Assembly (NCBI RefSeq): GCF_020171785.1
Contig: NZ_JAIVAE010000005.1
Span: 59,449-123,448 of the forward strand
Direction: 5' to 3'
DNA length: 64,000 nucleotides
DNA from: Guptibacillus hwajinpoensis
GTDB taxonomy: Bacteria; Bacillota; Bacilli; Bacillales; Guptibacillaceae
Shown: positions 8,511-17,117 of the stretch, piece by piece
How positions within the stretch are numbered: the stretch's first letter is position 1
How the letters are laid out: every line of letters begins with the position of its first letter
The notes under the pieces: generated by a model
Told to the model about the DNA's origin: nothing
What the model saw: only the letters and a program-made list of their open reading frames with translations
The model's database searches: none
Position numbers and translations under genes: made by a program

Positions 8511-9545
8511 TTGAAAAAGAAAATTTTCACCTTAACACTTTCTGCCGTTATGGCGAGCACAACACTTGCAGCTGTACCTTCATTCGCACAAGGAAATGGT
8601 CCAGATGTGAACGGAAAAGAAACGGTTCAAACAGCGATGTTAACGACTTATGAAGAGATGTCTAACTTTCTAGTGAAAGAGAATCAAAAACAAGAGAGCA
8701 TGGATTTGGAGGTTATCGGAAAGACGACGAAGAATCGCGATATCTATCTCGTCAAATACATAACGAATCCAGAAAATCCTACGATTCTATTTCTCACACA
8801 GCAGCATGGGAATGAAGCCCTCACGACTGAAGGGGCGTTGGATTATATCCGTCACCTTGGTTCAAATAGTCAGGGTAATCAGGAACTACTTGAGAACGTG
8901 AATATCTTAATCCTCCCGATGTTCAATGCTGATGGTGCGATGGGAGATGTGAATTTTGAGCTTGAGAATTATTTAGCTAGTGGGCGCAATTTAACGAGGT
9001 ATAATGCCGATAGACTTGATCTTAATCGCGATCATGTGAATAAAGTAGCGCCTGAAACAAAAGCTTTACACGAGAACGTCATTTCGAAATACGATATTGA
9101 TTATATGATTGATTTTCATCACCAGGGTACGCAAGAAGAGTATGATGGAAAGCCAACATCAGGATCACTTTTAACGCCGCAAAGTTCTGAGGTCACACCA
9201 GAAGTGAAGGAACAATCGAAAAAATTAGCGACTGTTCTCTACCAGGGATTAGAGTCGAAGGGATGGTCTCATGTATTCAAATATGATGAGCCAACCCAAA
9301 ATCCGAACGTGGCTTCCAATGCCATGGCTCTCCAATATGACATTCCAGTGATTCTATTTGAAATGAGGGGGATGGCAGACGGAAACTATGAGCCATACGT
9401 ACTCGGACAGAAATCAAATGGGTACCTCACCAAGCAGGCTTTTCTTGCGATGAGTACGACAGCTCAGGCAATTGCAGATCGTTCCATTGATCAGGCAGAC
9501 CCAGGGGTTTATGATGATTTGCCGGAGCAGATCTATAATTACTAG
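8511..9545 (+). CDS. Secreted M14-family zinc carboxypeptidase
   Basis: Exported metallopeptidase of 344 residues with a signal peptide (MKKKIFTLTLSAVMASTTLA, predicted cut after SFA about residue 26). Zinc and catalytic residues of family M14 are present: QQHGNEAL gives the HxxE pair (about 99-106), DFHHQG the third ligand (about 201-206), NRDH lies between them, and LFEMRGM carries the general-base Glu (about 283-289). Translation starts at TTG 8511 after AAGGAG. It likely trims peptides or modified side chains outside the cell. It is a close relative of the gene at 36965 and a more distant one of that at 35715. It is transcribed alone and ends at a terminator. Confidence 0.88.
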   Translation: MKKKIFTLTLSAVMASTTLAAVPSFAQGNGPDVNGKETVQTAMLTTYEEMSNFLVKENQKQESMDLEVIGKTTKNRDIYLVKYITNPENPTILFLTQQHGNEALTTEGALDYIRHLGSNSQGNQELLENVNILILPMFNADGAMGDVNFELENYLASGRNLTRYNADRLDLNRDHVNKVAPETKALHENVISKYDIDYMIDFHHQGTQEEYDGKPTSGSLLTPQSSEVTPEVKEQSKKLATVLYQGLESKGWSHVFKYDEPTQNPNVASNAMALQYDIPVILFEMRGMADGNYEPYVLGQKSNGYLTKQAFLAMSTTAQAIADRSIDQADPGVYDDLPEQIYNY

Positions 9546-9620
9546 TTTTTTGGTATCATAAACGTGGTGCGGATCATTTGAAAGATAAAAATGATGTTAA
9601 CAATTTAAATTCAAAGAAAA

Positions 9621-9665
9621 AACCAGGACGCTTCCTTCTATGGGTTAGCGTTCTGGTTCTTTTTG
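9621..9665 (+). terminator. Terminator after the carboxypeptidase gene
   Basis: AACCAGGACGCT pairs with AGCGTTCTGGTT (one mismatch), followed by CTTTTTG. Confidence 0.75.
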
Positions 9666-9739
9666 TTATGTACAGTAAGTGGGCCAGCAGAACCTTCCTC
9701 ATTTGTACCAAAGGGTCATAGATTCTCGTATTCACGCTC

Positions 9740-11515
9740 ATGAAGCCCAGCAAAGTCTTGTCTTGGGAGTGCCGATGTGATCAAAGGCTTTTTCAGGCTC
9801 AACTTGACGTCTTAAGTCTATGGCTTCAGCTCGTTGATCGAAATATTGCTTTTTATAGTGAAATTCCAACAAGTGCCGCCTCAAAAAATCTTGAAAACGA
9901 AACCGTTGAGCTGCCTTTTCTAGAAGATGAGCTATCGAATAGTGAAAGTAGAGCGAGAGAAATGGTTGCAGAGCAGCAGGAAGATCTACAACGGATTTTC
10001 GATCGCATCAGCGACATTCAACCTCTGCAAGTTTTTTCGCGAAATGAAGTCGATCAACAACTTGATGAAGCTAAGTTGAATCGAGAAAAGACAATTGAGA
10101 GCGTTGAATAATTTGATGAAGAGTTAACGAGTAAATACACGATGCTAGAAAGTGATGAGCAAGTCCTAACCGCTTTGTTTGGTGAACTAATGAATGCCTC
10201 GAGTCAAGGGAATCTGGTTTCATCGATCTACTACGATGCCGCATCTTTTCATTCGAGTGATATTTATTCGGCGATTGCTGCGAGCCAAGCGGAAGCGGCT
10301 AGCGTGAAGAAAGAGCAAACTTCACAGGAAGTTAAGTCGGCTGTAGAGGAAAACGAGAATCCTTTTATTGAATCGGTTAATAGTTTTAAAGAGATTGGTA
10401 CTGATTTCTGGGCTGGCTTTCAAGAGCGTGGCGAAAAGAAAATGGATTCTCTCTATGACTTTGGTAACTTCCTCACATCTGGATTGTTTGACGGCGTAAG
10501 AGGTGCTGTAGGTGCAATGGACGAACGATCTGATAAAGCTACGGATTCACCGTATGATTTTGTGAACTACTTGACGAGTGGTGGAGCCGATCTGGTGAAA
10601 GGTGCGATGAACCCAGAAGACGATTTTTCGAAAGAGCATTGGTTGAGTAGTTTTGGGCTGGCTTCGATGGTTGCTGGGGCGAAGGTGAGTATACCTAAAA
10701 GCGGCACTGCTAAAATGAACAATATCAAGCATACGGTTCATCCAGAAGCTACATGGAAAGTCATGAAAGAGAATTACCAAAAAGTGGTGCAGGGTCCACT
10801 GATGAATACTCGAATGGATATGAGAGAGGTTGTGCGCAAGGTATTAGATTATAAGCTTCCGTTGCGAACGGATTATGCTTTAGCGGGAGTTGGAGATATT
10901 CCTCATAATACTGTGAGAGATATGGGGAAGAATGCTAAGGAAACGTTTAATCTTAGTAGTGTGAAGAAGGATAAAGGGACAGAGGGAAATAATAGAGGTA
11001 ATTTAACTAAAGAAGTCAAAGAGATAGATTTTGGAAAACATATAATAAAAGGCGAAAATGGCAGAAAAAAATTAATGCCAAATACTAAATATGTGACAAG
11101 CGATAATTATAAATATACTACTGATGAACTTGGGCGTATTGTTAATGTAGAAGCCTCTGAGCTTGTTTTAAAGAGAGCTGATAGAAACAAATATGCCCAA
11201 GCAAATGTAGGTGGTAATGATAGGTTAGTAGACGATGATGGTGGCCATTTAATAGGAGCACAGTTTAATGGTCCTCCAGATATTGATAACCTCGTACCTC
11301 AAAATAGTCAAATTAATAGAAGAGGTGGAGTTTGGTATGATATGGAGACAGAATGGGCCAATGCCTTAAAAGAGGTACCACCTAAAAAAGTTTCTGTTAA
11401 AATTCAACCTATTTATTCTAGTAAATCTATGCGGCCAGATTTATTTATAATAAAATACAAATTTGAAGGAAAAAGACAAGTTAGGCTAGAGATATCAAAC
11501 CAATCAGGAGGTTAA
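9740..11515 (+). pseudogene. Broken LXG toxin with intact C-terminal nuclease (YeeF/EsaD type)
   Basis: Remains of a T7SS nuclease toxin. The first LXG helices are missing. The LXG text GSADVIKGFF is readable in another frame just before 9790 and joins the main frame (QAQLDVLSLWLQLVDRNIAF) across a T-run at 9789-9793, so a one-base deletion is likely. An in-frame TAA at 10109-10111 interrupts the LXG domain again; the frame resumes unchanged and is open to 11515. The C-terminal domain is a DNA/RNA non-specific endonuclease with the motif DDGGHLIGAQFNGPPDIDNL and NRRGGVWYDMETEW (His and Asn ligands kept). The intact immunity gene follows 4 bp later. Internal starts such as ATG 10142 could still yield the nuclease domain. 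Confidence 0.8.
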
Positions 11516-11519
11516 AATT

Positions 11520-12002
11520 ATGAGTTTTGAACTTCAATTAAATAACTTATATGAACAAATTGCACAACATGTTAACGAATTGATACCAGTTGAATGGAGT
11601 GAGATTTATTTCAATGGAGAAGTAAAGGGAAATGAGGGCGGTGTATATTTTTTCTTCATCCCTGTTGATAGTCAAAATGAAGTAGTTTACTCACATGATA
11701 TACCAGATTTATATAATGTTAGTGAGAAATCATATGATCAAGAACTTCATAAATTGTTTGAACTTACTACTAAGGTACAGCAGGTGTTTATAGACAATGA
11801 TCAAGAACCGTGGTTTTCAGTTGCATTCATTTTAAATGCGTCTGGTAAATTGAATGTGCATTTTGACTACACTAACTGGCATAACAGCGAATTCGGTCCT
11901 ACAGATCGGATTGAGTATTTTGAGTTTAAATATGTAAATCAAAATAAAGAACAATTTGATACAGACTTAATGAAGAGAATGGCGGCCTTTGAAGAAAAAT
12001 AA
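11520..12002 (+). CDS. YezG/EsaG-family (DUF600) immunity protein
   Basis: Cytoplasmic antitoxin of 160 residues expected to bind and block the LXG nuclease domain encoded directly upstream. The family pattern is clear: ELQLNNLYEQIAQHVNELIP, then EIYFNGEVKGNEGGVYFFF, PWFSVAFILNASGKLNVHFDY and a terminal FEFKYVNQNKEQFDTDLMKRM. The ATG follows CAGGAGG and a 4-bp gap after the nuclease frame, a typical toxin-immunity pair. The toxin gene is broken at its 5' end but this gene is intact, which would make sense either as protection against internal expression of the nuclease or against kin carrying the full toxin. Confidence 0.85.
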   Translation: MSFELQLNNLYEQIAQHVNELIPVEWSEIYFNGEVKGNEGGVYFFFIPVDSQNEVVYSHDIPDLYNVSEKSYDQELHKLFELTTKVQQVFIDNDQEPWFSVAFILNASGKLNVHFDYTNWHNSEFGPTDRIEYFEFKYVNQNKEQFDTDLMKRMAAFEEK

Positions 12003-12080
12003 AAAAAGTGTGGGACAAATTGAATTGTAGCCTTTAATATGAACAGTTCAGTTAATAAAAAATGACCTATGCTACTTGTA

Positions 12081-12112
12081 AATGACCTTGGTATTGTACC
12101 GGGGTCATTTTA
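12081..12112 (+). terminator. Terminator after the immunity gene
   Basis: AATGACC pairs with GGTCATT, and the inner TTGGTA/TACCG part extends the stem; followed by TTATTT. Confidence 0.7.
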
Positions 12113-12149
12113 TTTAATCATAAGCCTGTTATTTTCTCTTTAATTTCCA

Positions 12150-12255
12150 GGGGGACATGGGGACAAGGGACGTGGGGACAGGTCACCCGTCCCGTTAGTG
12201 ATGTCTTCAGTATTGTTTTATATTTGCTGGGACAAGGTACCTGTCCCGCTGTACC
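12150..12255. repeat. GGGACA-rich palindromic repeat cluster
   Basis: Several GGGACA units occur between 12150 and 12180, then GGGACAGGTCACCCGTCCC and, at 12229, GGGACAAGGTACCTGTCCC, both near-palindromes. These look like a third, related REP-type sequence. The cluster runs into the 5' part of the toxin-tip frame at 12198. Confidence 0.55.
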
Positions 12256-12515
12256 CAAGGGCACCTCAATTTAAGTATTGGAATATTAGTGCTGAAGAAA
12301 TTAAAGATTTACGAACGGCAATATCTGATGTTAACTTTGTCAATCCAAGCGGTGTTCATGGAGGATTGGGTTCAACTAAAGCGCATAATGAATTAATTAC
12401 AATTATAGATACTTCCAACGACTATAATACATTTGTTAGACGACTTAATAATTGGGCTAATTACAGACTTGAAGGTGGGGGTATGACTTTACCAAAAGGT
12501 CTTAGATTAAACTAG
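12198..12515 (+). pseudogene. Orphan C-terminal toxin tip
   Basis: The frame's first 20 residues are read through GGGACA repeat DNA and are unlikely to be original protein. From about 12255 on it looks like the C-terminal tip of a larger polymorphic toxin: PQFKYWNISAEEIKDLRTAI, then NPSGVHGGLGSTKAHNELIT and a terminal GGGMTLPKGLRLN. I do not recognise the toxin fold. The argument for toxin origin is context: an Imm22-like immunity gene starts 12 bp downstream and another broken toxin lies just upstream. Such orphan tips are normal in polymorphic toxin loci, where they can replace the end of a full-length toxin by recombination. Confidence 0.55.
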
Positions 12516-12527
12516 GAGGATAATATA

Positions 12528-12902
12528 ATGGAAAATCAGGGATGGGTTTCAGTTTGGTTAGGTAATATTGAAGAAAATGACTCCGTAGGAGATTATGTGG
12601 ATTTAACTTATGATGAGGATGGTGAATCTGTCCCCTCCCAGTTTTTTATTGACTTTAATATTGATATGGATGAAACAGATGAGGATACTATAGAAAAAGT
12701 AAGCTATCAAAAAAGAAGTAGTGATATCTCTACTTTGTTAAGTGGGTGTTCGTATGAAGAGATTATTATTCCGAAACTCTTGGGAAATATAAAGTTGGGG
12801 AAATCATATAATGCAGTAATTCTCATATATAATTTTGAATATAACAATGAAAATATTTCAGCTGGAGCTTTTGATTTTATAACTACTACAAATTATGAGT
12901 AA
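12528..12902 (+). CDS. Imm22-like immunity protein
   Basis: A 124-residue acidic cytoplasmic protein starting MENQGWVSVWLGNIEEND, with SQFFIDFNIDMDE near residue 43 and a C-terminal half that includes YEEIIIPKLLGNIK. The WVSVWLGN start followed by an SxFxxDFxI motif fits Immunity protein 22 of polymorphic toxin systems. It has its own GGAGG ribosome site and lies 12 bp after the orphan toxin tip, which is presumably its target. I am fairly sure it is an immunity protein and less sure of the exact family. Confidence 0.65.
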   Translation: MENQGWVSVWLGNIEENDSVGDYVDLTYDEDGESVPSQFFIDFNIDMDETDEDTIEKVSYQKRSSDISTLLSGCSYEEIIIPKLLGNIKLGKSYNAVILIYNFEYNNENISAGAFDFITTTNYE

Positions 12903-13340
12903 GAATTTGTAATAAGTGAGGAGACAGTATTTCCGCCCCAAGGAAAATCACGGTATTAGCATAGAAACGATACAGTAACGCTTCAGTGATTGTAGAAAGT
13001 TTAGTGGATCGGGGGACAGTTCCCAGATCACTGAAGAAGGGAAACATCAAACAAGTTCTGTAGGATAAGGACTTTATAGAATTAGCGGGACAATTCTCAT
13101 GACTCATTTCGAAGTTTAATTAACTTTAGATAAAGAAGACTTTTTTTATCATGACTTCATTTAAAGATTTAAAGAAACCTCAGGATCCTAATCATTAGCC
13201 TCCTGGGGTTTTGTTATGTGTAACCAAGTGAATCAGTAGAACCGTCCCCGAATCAAACCAATTAACACTTCTTATTTTTCCTAGCTTACATAATAGTATC
13301 AATGTATGGATTGAATACTATGTAAAGTAGGTTGATTGTA
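12903..13340. other. Spacer with decayed DNA, terminator and REP copy
   Basis: No intact gene. 12940-13100 can be read as a protein frame with several stops (including RYSNASVIVESLVDRGTVP) and may be decayed, but I cannot name it. A terminator-like stem (AACCTCAGGATC with CCTGGGGTT, then TTGTT) lies at 13170-13214. A family-1 REP copy in reverse orientation, GAATCAGTAGAACCGTCCC, is at 13230-13248. Confidence 0.5.
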
Positions 13341-14489
13341 TTGAAGAAGAAAATTATGCTGGTTTTCGGTACAAGACCTGAAGCGATTAAGATGTGTCCC
13401 CTAGTGAAAGAGTTAAAAACACGAAACGATTTTGAGACAATTGTTTGTGTAACGGGGCAGCATAAGGAAATGTTAAATCAGGTTCTCGACATATTTGATC
13501 TTACGCCTGATTATAACTTATCCATCATGAAAGAAAAGCAGAATCTATTTGATGTAACCCAACATATTTTAGTGGGGATGAAAGCGGTTCTTGAAGAAGT
13601 TCATCCAGATTTGGTTTTAGTGCATGGTGATACTTCAACAACATTTGTTGCGTCTTTAGCATGTTTTTACTTACAAATTCCAATTGGGCACGTGGAAGCA
13701 GGTCTTAGAACTTATAACATTGATTCTCCCTATCCCGAAGAGTTCAATCGTCAATCCGTTGGGATTATCGCAAGGTATCATTTCACTCCAACAGAGAGGT
13801 CTAGAGAAAATTTGTTAAAAGAGGGCAAAGATCCAGCCTCAATATATGTGACGGGAAACACCGGAATCGACGCCCTAAAGATGACGGTCAGAGATGACTT
13901 TTTTCATGAACATCTTGAATGGGCATCGGATAGTAAACTCATTATGATTACTGCTCATCGAAGAGAAAATCTTGGGCAACCTATGAGAAACATGTTTCAT
14001 GCTATTAAACGAATCGTTGAAGAATATCCAGATGTAAAGGCAGTATATCCAATCCATATGAACCCGATGGTAAGAAAGACTGCAAATGACATTCTAGGAA
14101 ATCATGATCGAATAAGAATGATTGAGCCGTTAGAGGTAGTAGCTTTTCATAATTTCCTCTCACGATCTTTCATGATCATAACAGACAGCGGTGGCATTCA
14201 AGAAGAAGCCCCTAGTCTTGGTAAACCCGTACTTGTCATGCGTGAGATGACTGAGAGACCTGAAGGGATAGAAGCTGGGACATTAAAATTAGTTGGTACC
14301 GAGGAGGAAAACATTTATAAGCATTTTAAAACCCTTCTCGATGATAAAGATGAATATAACCGTATGAGTCACGCAAGTAACCCGTATGGTGATGGTTTTG
14401 CAAGCAAGAGGATTGCTGATCTATTAAGTGAATCCTTATTCTTACCTGTACGAGAATTGGATCGGGAATCTCCAGTAATTTGGCGTTAG
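13341..14489 (+). CDS. mnaA: UDP-N-acetylglucosamine 2-epimerase (non-hydrolysing)
   Basis: Cytoplasmic enzyme interconverting UDP-GlcNAc and UDP-ManNAc, which feeds teichoic acid linkage units and polysaccharides. Family motifs are complete: MLVFGTRPEAIKM at the N-terminus, LVHGDTSTTF, GHVEAGLRTY, YPEEFNRQ, ITAHRRENLGQ and TDSGGIQEEAPSLGKPVLVM. Length is normal (382 residues). I chose TTG 13341 because AGGTTG at 13329-13334 is correctly spaced from it; an upstream in-frame TTG at 13332 overlaps that site. It is a single gene with its own terminator, 5 kb before the exopolysaccharide locus, so it may supply either wall polymers or that locus. Confidence 0.93.
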   Translation: MKKKIMLVFGTRPEAIKMCPLVKELKTRNDFETIVCVTGQHKEMLNQVLDIFDLTPDYNLSIMKEKQNLFDVTQHILVGMKAVLEEVHPDLVLVHGDTSTTFVASLACFYLQIPIGHVEAGLRTYNIDSPYPEEFNRQSVGIIARYHFTPTERSRENLLKEGKDPASIYVTGNTGIDALKMTVRDDFFHEHLEWASDSKLIMITAHRRENLGQPMRNMFHAIKRIVEEYPDVKAVYPIHMNPMVRKTANDILGNHDRIRMIEPLEVVAFHNFLSRSFMIITDSGGIQEEAPSLGKPVLVMREMTERPEGIEAGTLKLVGTEEENIYKHFKTLLDDKDEYNRMSHASNPYGDGFASKRIADLLSESLFLPVRELDRESPVIWR

Positions 14490-14563
14490 ACGACTTAATC
14501 ACAAAAAGCACGCATTCAACTTACGCGGGTGGGACAGTAAGAAAGACCTGTCTCACCGTCCCA

Positions 14564-14613
14564 AAAACCAGTTGAGCACTTCTTTCGATTGATGTGCTTA
14601 GCTGGTTTTTTTG
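14564..14613 (+). terminator. Terminator after mnaA
   Basis: AAACCAG plus TGAGCAC pairs with GTGCT and AGCTGGTTT around a 15-nt loop, followed by TTTTTTGCG. Confidence 0.75.
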
Positions 14614-14748
14614 CGTTTTTTACAAGAAAAGAAACTAGCAATCCCGTCCCGCTATCCCCTGACTACCTTTAAAAGATAGTCAGAGAGATAATGTGACATG
14701 ATTGTTGAAGACAATTTTTGTTCATGCAAAAATACTTATAATAATAAA

Positions 14749-14765
14749 TGTCAGATAAATTAACA
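14749..14765 (+). promoter_or_regulatory. TnrA/GlnR box upstream of amt
   Basis: TGTCAGATAAATTAACA matches the TnrA/GlnR consensus TGTnA-N7-TnACA at every defined position, 55 bp before the amt start. A TATAAT lies at 14737-14742, just upstream of the box, so whether the site activates (TnrA) or represses (GlnR) cannot be decided from sequence. Confidence 0.7.
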
Positions 14766-14819
14766 TTTTCAAAAAGTTAATGAATTTCTGGGTTCTGAAA
14801 AAAGAAAGGGGAAGTTGGA

Positions 14820-16100
14820 ATGGATTCGATGTTTCTGATGAATAGTCTTTGGGTGATGGTTTCAGCAGTACTTGTTATTTTGATGCTAGGTGGCTTCATT
14901 TTACTTGAAGCAGGATCAACGCGAATGAAAAATGCTGGCCATATTGCTGGTAAGACGATCTTCACGTTTGGGATTGCCTCATTGGTGTTTTGGGCAGTTG
15001 GATATGGGTTAATTTTCGGTGAAGGAAATGCGTTCTTTGGGTTAACGGACTTTTTCTATTCCGGTTATGAAATTGAGGGATTAGGGCTTTCAGCACCTGT
15101 TTTCTTCTTGTTCCAATTAGCATTCGCAGGAATTTCTTTAACGATTGCGTTTGGTGGTTTTGCTGAACGTGCGAAGTTAACAGCGTATATTCTGTTTGCG
15201 GTATTATTTTCAGTTCTCGTCTATCCAGTAATTGCTCACTGGATTTGGGGCGGTGGCTGGTTAGCTGAGCACGGGAAGCAGGACTTTGCTGGTTCCACGG
15301 TTGTTCACTTAACAGGTGCAATGGGCGCTTTCGCTGCAACGATTCTTTTAAAACCACGAATTGGTAAATACAATAAAGACGGTTCTCCAAACAACATTGC
15401 CGGACATAACCAGGTATTCACAGCACTTGGTGTGCTTGTCTTATGGGTCGGTTGGTTCGGATTTAATGCAGGTAGTACGTTATCTGCGGACGCTGCATTC
15501 TTTGGCTTTGTTGCGATGAATACAAACTTAGCAGCAGGTGCTGGGGCCGTAGCAGCTTTAATTGTGGCGTGGGCAGTAACTGGAAAAGCGGATGTGCCAA
15601 CGATGTTGAACGGTGCATTAGCAGGATTAGTTGCGATTACAGCTTCTTGTGCTTTTGTCGACACGTGGGGAGCAGTAGTCATTGGTTTAGTGGCTGGATT
15701 TATCGTATTCTACAGCATGAGATTCTTTGAAAAACGGAAAGTCGACGATCCGATCTTTGCTTTATCTGTTCACGGTGTAGCAGGCGTTTGGGGCACGTTA
15801 TCAACTGGTTTATTTGCAACACCAGAACTTGCGACAGTTGGGCAACCCGGCCTTTTCTACGGTGGCGGTTTCGGTCAGCTAGGCGTTCAGGCGCTTGGTG
15901 TTGGTGCAAGTGGTGCTTATGCGTTTGTGGTTTCGTTTGTCCTTCTCGTTATTATTAAGAAAGTGCTTAATGGTTTACGTGTTACCGAAGAAGAAGAAAT
16001 TATCGGTCTTGATCTTAGTGAGCACGGTAGCTATGGCTACCCAGAGTTCTTGGAGACGCGCCACGATTCTGGCCAGCAAAGCAGTTCTAAATCAGGTTGA
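14820..16100 (+). CDS. amt: Ammonium transporter (Amt/Rh family)
   Basis: Membrane channel for ammonium uptake. The 426-residue product shows about 11 membrane helices and family signatures: LGGFILLEAGSTRMKNAG near the N-terminus, FGGFAERAKLTAY, the HLTGAMGAFAATILLKPR stretch with the first pore histidine, GWFGFNAGST, and ALSVHGVAGVWGTLSTGLFA with the second pore histidine. The ATG follows AAAGGGG. A TnrA/GlnR-type box lies upstream, fitting nitrogen control. In most bacteria a PII gene (glnK/nrgB) follows amt; here the neighbours are a DUF294 protein and an exonuclease, which replace PII in the operon. Confidence 0.95.
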   Translation: MDSMFLMNSLWVMVSAVLVILMLGGFILLEAGSTRMKNAGHIAGKTIFTFGIASLVFWAVGYGLIFGEGNAFFGLTDFFYSGYEIEGLGLSAPVFFLFQLAFAGISLTIAFGGFAERAKLTAYILFAVLFSVLVYPVIAHWIWGGGWLAEHGKQDFAGSTVVHLTGAMGAFAATILLKPRIGKYNKDGSPNNIAGHNQVFTALGVLVLWVGWFGFNAGSTLSADAAFFGFVAMNTNLAAGAGAVAALIVAWAVTGKADVPTMLNGALAGLVAITASCAFVDTWGAVVIGLVAGFIVFYSMRFFEKRKVDDPIFALSVHGVAGVWGTLSTGLFATPELATVGQPGLFYGGGFGQLGVQALGVGASGAYAFVVSFVLLVIIKKVLNGLRVTEEEEIIGLDLSEHGSYGYPEFLETRHDSGQQSSSKSG

Positions 16101-16130
16101 ACGATTAATTGAGATAAAGGGGCTGTCCGT

Positions 16131-17117
16131 ATGGAAGATGGTTTCGACAAGTATGAAGATCTACGAAACATGAGAGAGCAACAAATCAAGCATGTTGCCA
16201 TAGACCATATTGAGCTTAATCAATTCCATGATCAGCTGATGACTCAAGTCGTTCATCTTGCAATCGAGAAAGTGAAAAAAGAGTGGGGGCCACCTCCCTC
16301 TCCTTTTTCATTTTTTTTAATGGGAAGCGGTGGGCGGTTTGAACAAGCGCTATGGAGTGATCAGGATCACGGGATTGTTTATGAGACGATGAGCGATGAG
16401 GCGCAGAACTATTTTCTTACGCTTGGAAAAGAAATTTCAGATGGCCTCCATGCGGTTAACTATGAATATTGTGATGGAAATGTGATGGCTTCCAATCCAC
16501 TGTGGTGTAAATCAGTTGAAGAGTGGAAAGGCCAGCTTGAAAACTGGATGGAAGATGAAAGTTTTGAAGCGATCCGCCATTTATTAATTTTTATTGATGC
16601 GCGAGTGTTAGTAGGGCGTGATTCGTTTATTAAAGAGTTAAAAGAAGTGATTCACCAGAAAATCGAAGAGTCGCCATATTTATTAAAAAGAATGTTAAAA
16701 AATACGATGCGCCTGCAAAAAGGCATCGGTGTATTTGGCCAAATTCTTGCAGAAACGCATGGTTCGCATACGGGAGAAATCAACTTAAAACAGACGGCTT
16801 TGTTTCCTTATGTCAATGCAGTAAGGCTTCTTGCGTTGAAGGAGAAAGTAATGAACACGTCTACGTTATCAAGGCTTGATGCTTTATCAGACGATACAAT
16901 TGGTCGCTCAAATCGGAAGCATTATAAAGAGGAGTTTAGGAAACTTTTACAGTTCCGGCTGACGTATGGTGGAACAGAAAATTACGAAGCCGTTCATTAT
17001 GTGAAGATTGATTCCCTTCCTAAAGAACAGAAGAAAGAGCTAAAGGATAGGATGAAACAAGGGATTGAGCTTTACAACGACACCACAAAGTACTTCGAAA
17101 AGGGTGTTCCTAAATGA
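16131..17117 (+). CDS. DUF294 nucleotidyltransferase-like protein
   Basis: Cytoplasmic protein of 328 residues related to the nucleotidyltransferase domain of GlnD (PII uridylyltransferase). The signature GSGGRFEQALWSDQDHGIVY (about 64-83) holds the GG/S and DxD metal-binding pattern. The C-terminal half (about 170-310) is the helical DUF294_C region with RMLKNTMRLQKGIGVFGQI. CBS domains, frequent in this family, are absent. The gene is 30 bp after amt and overlaps the exonuclease gene by ATGA, so the three should be co-transcribed. A signalling role in ammonium transport or nitrogen status is inferred from operon position and GlnD relatedness; the substrate is unknown. Confidence 0.8.
   Translation: MEDGFDKYEDLRNMREQQIKHVAIDHIELNQFHDQLMTQVVHLAIEKVKKEWGPPPSPFSFFLMGSGGRFEQALWSDQDHGIVYETMSDEAQNYFLTLGKEISDGLHAVNYEYCDGNVMASNPLWCKSVEEWKGQLENWMEDESFEAIRHLLIFIDARVLVGRDSFIKELKEVIHQKIEESPYLLKRMLKNTMRLQKGIGVFGQILAETHGSHTGEINLKQTALFPYVNAVRLLALKEKVMNTSTLSRLDALSDDTIGRSNRKHYKEEFRKLLQFRLTYGGTENYEAVHYVKIDSLPKEQKKELKDRMKQGIELYNDTTKYFEKGVPK

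Noticed and set aside
9653..9660. GTTCTTT match near 9655 (and others at 5551 and 63296)
   Set aside because: These are single half-sites in terminator T-runs or repeat DNA, with no inverted partner, so they are not counted as SinR-type operators.
12150..12255. GGGACA cluster as a regulatory leader (riboswitch) of the toxin-tip gene
   Set aside because: It consists of near-identical short palindromic units and also supplies the first codons of a truncated frame, fitting repeat DNA rather than a conserved RNA fold.
12886..13107. Minus-strand 73-residue frame
   Set aside because: No ribosome site or family; the plus strand here reads like decayed coding DNA instead.
14962..15682. Long minus-strand frames inside amt
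   Set aside because: Shadows of a well-supported gene; their composition mirrors the codons of the Amt protein and no ribosome sites are present.
15895..16173. Plus-strand 92-residue frame between amt and the DUF294 gene
   Set aside because: It overlaps the amt 3' end out of frame and reads low-complexity hydrophobic text followed by the DUF294 start.
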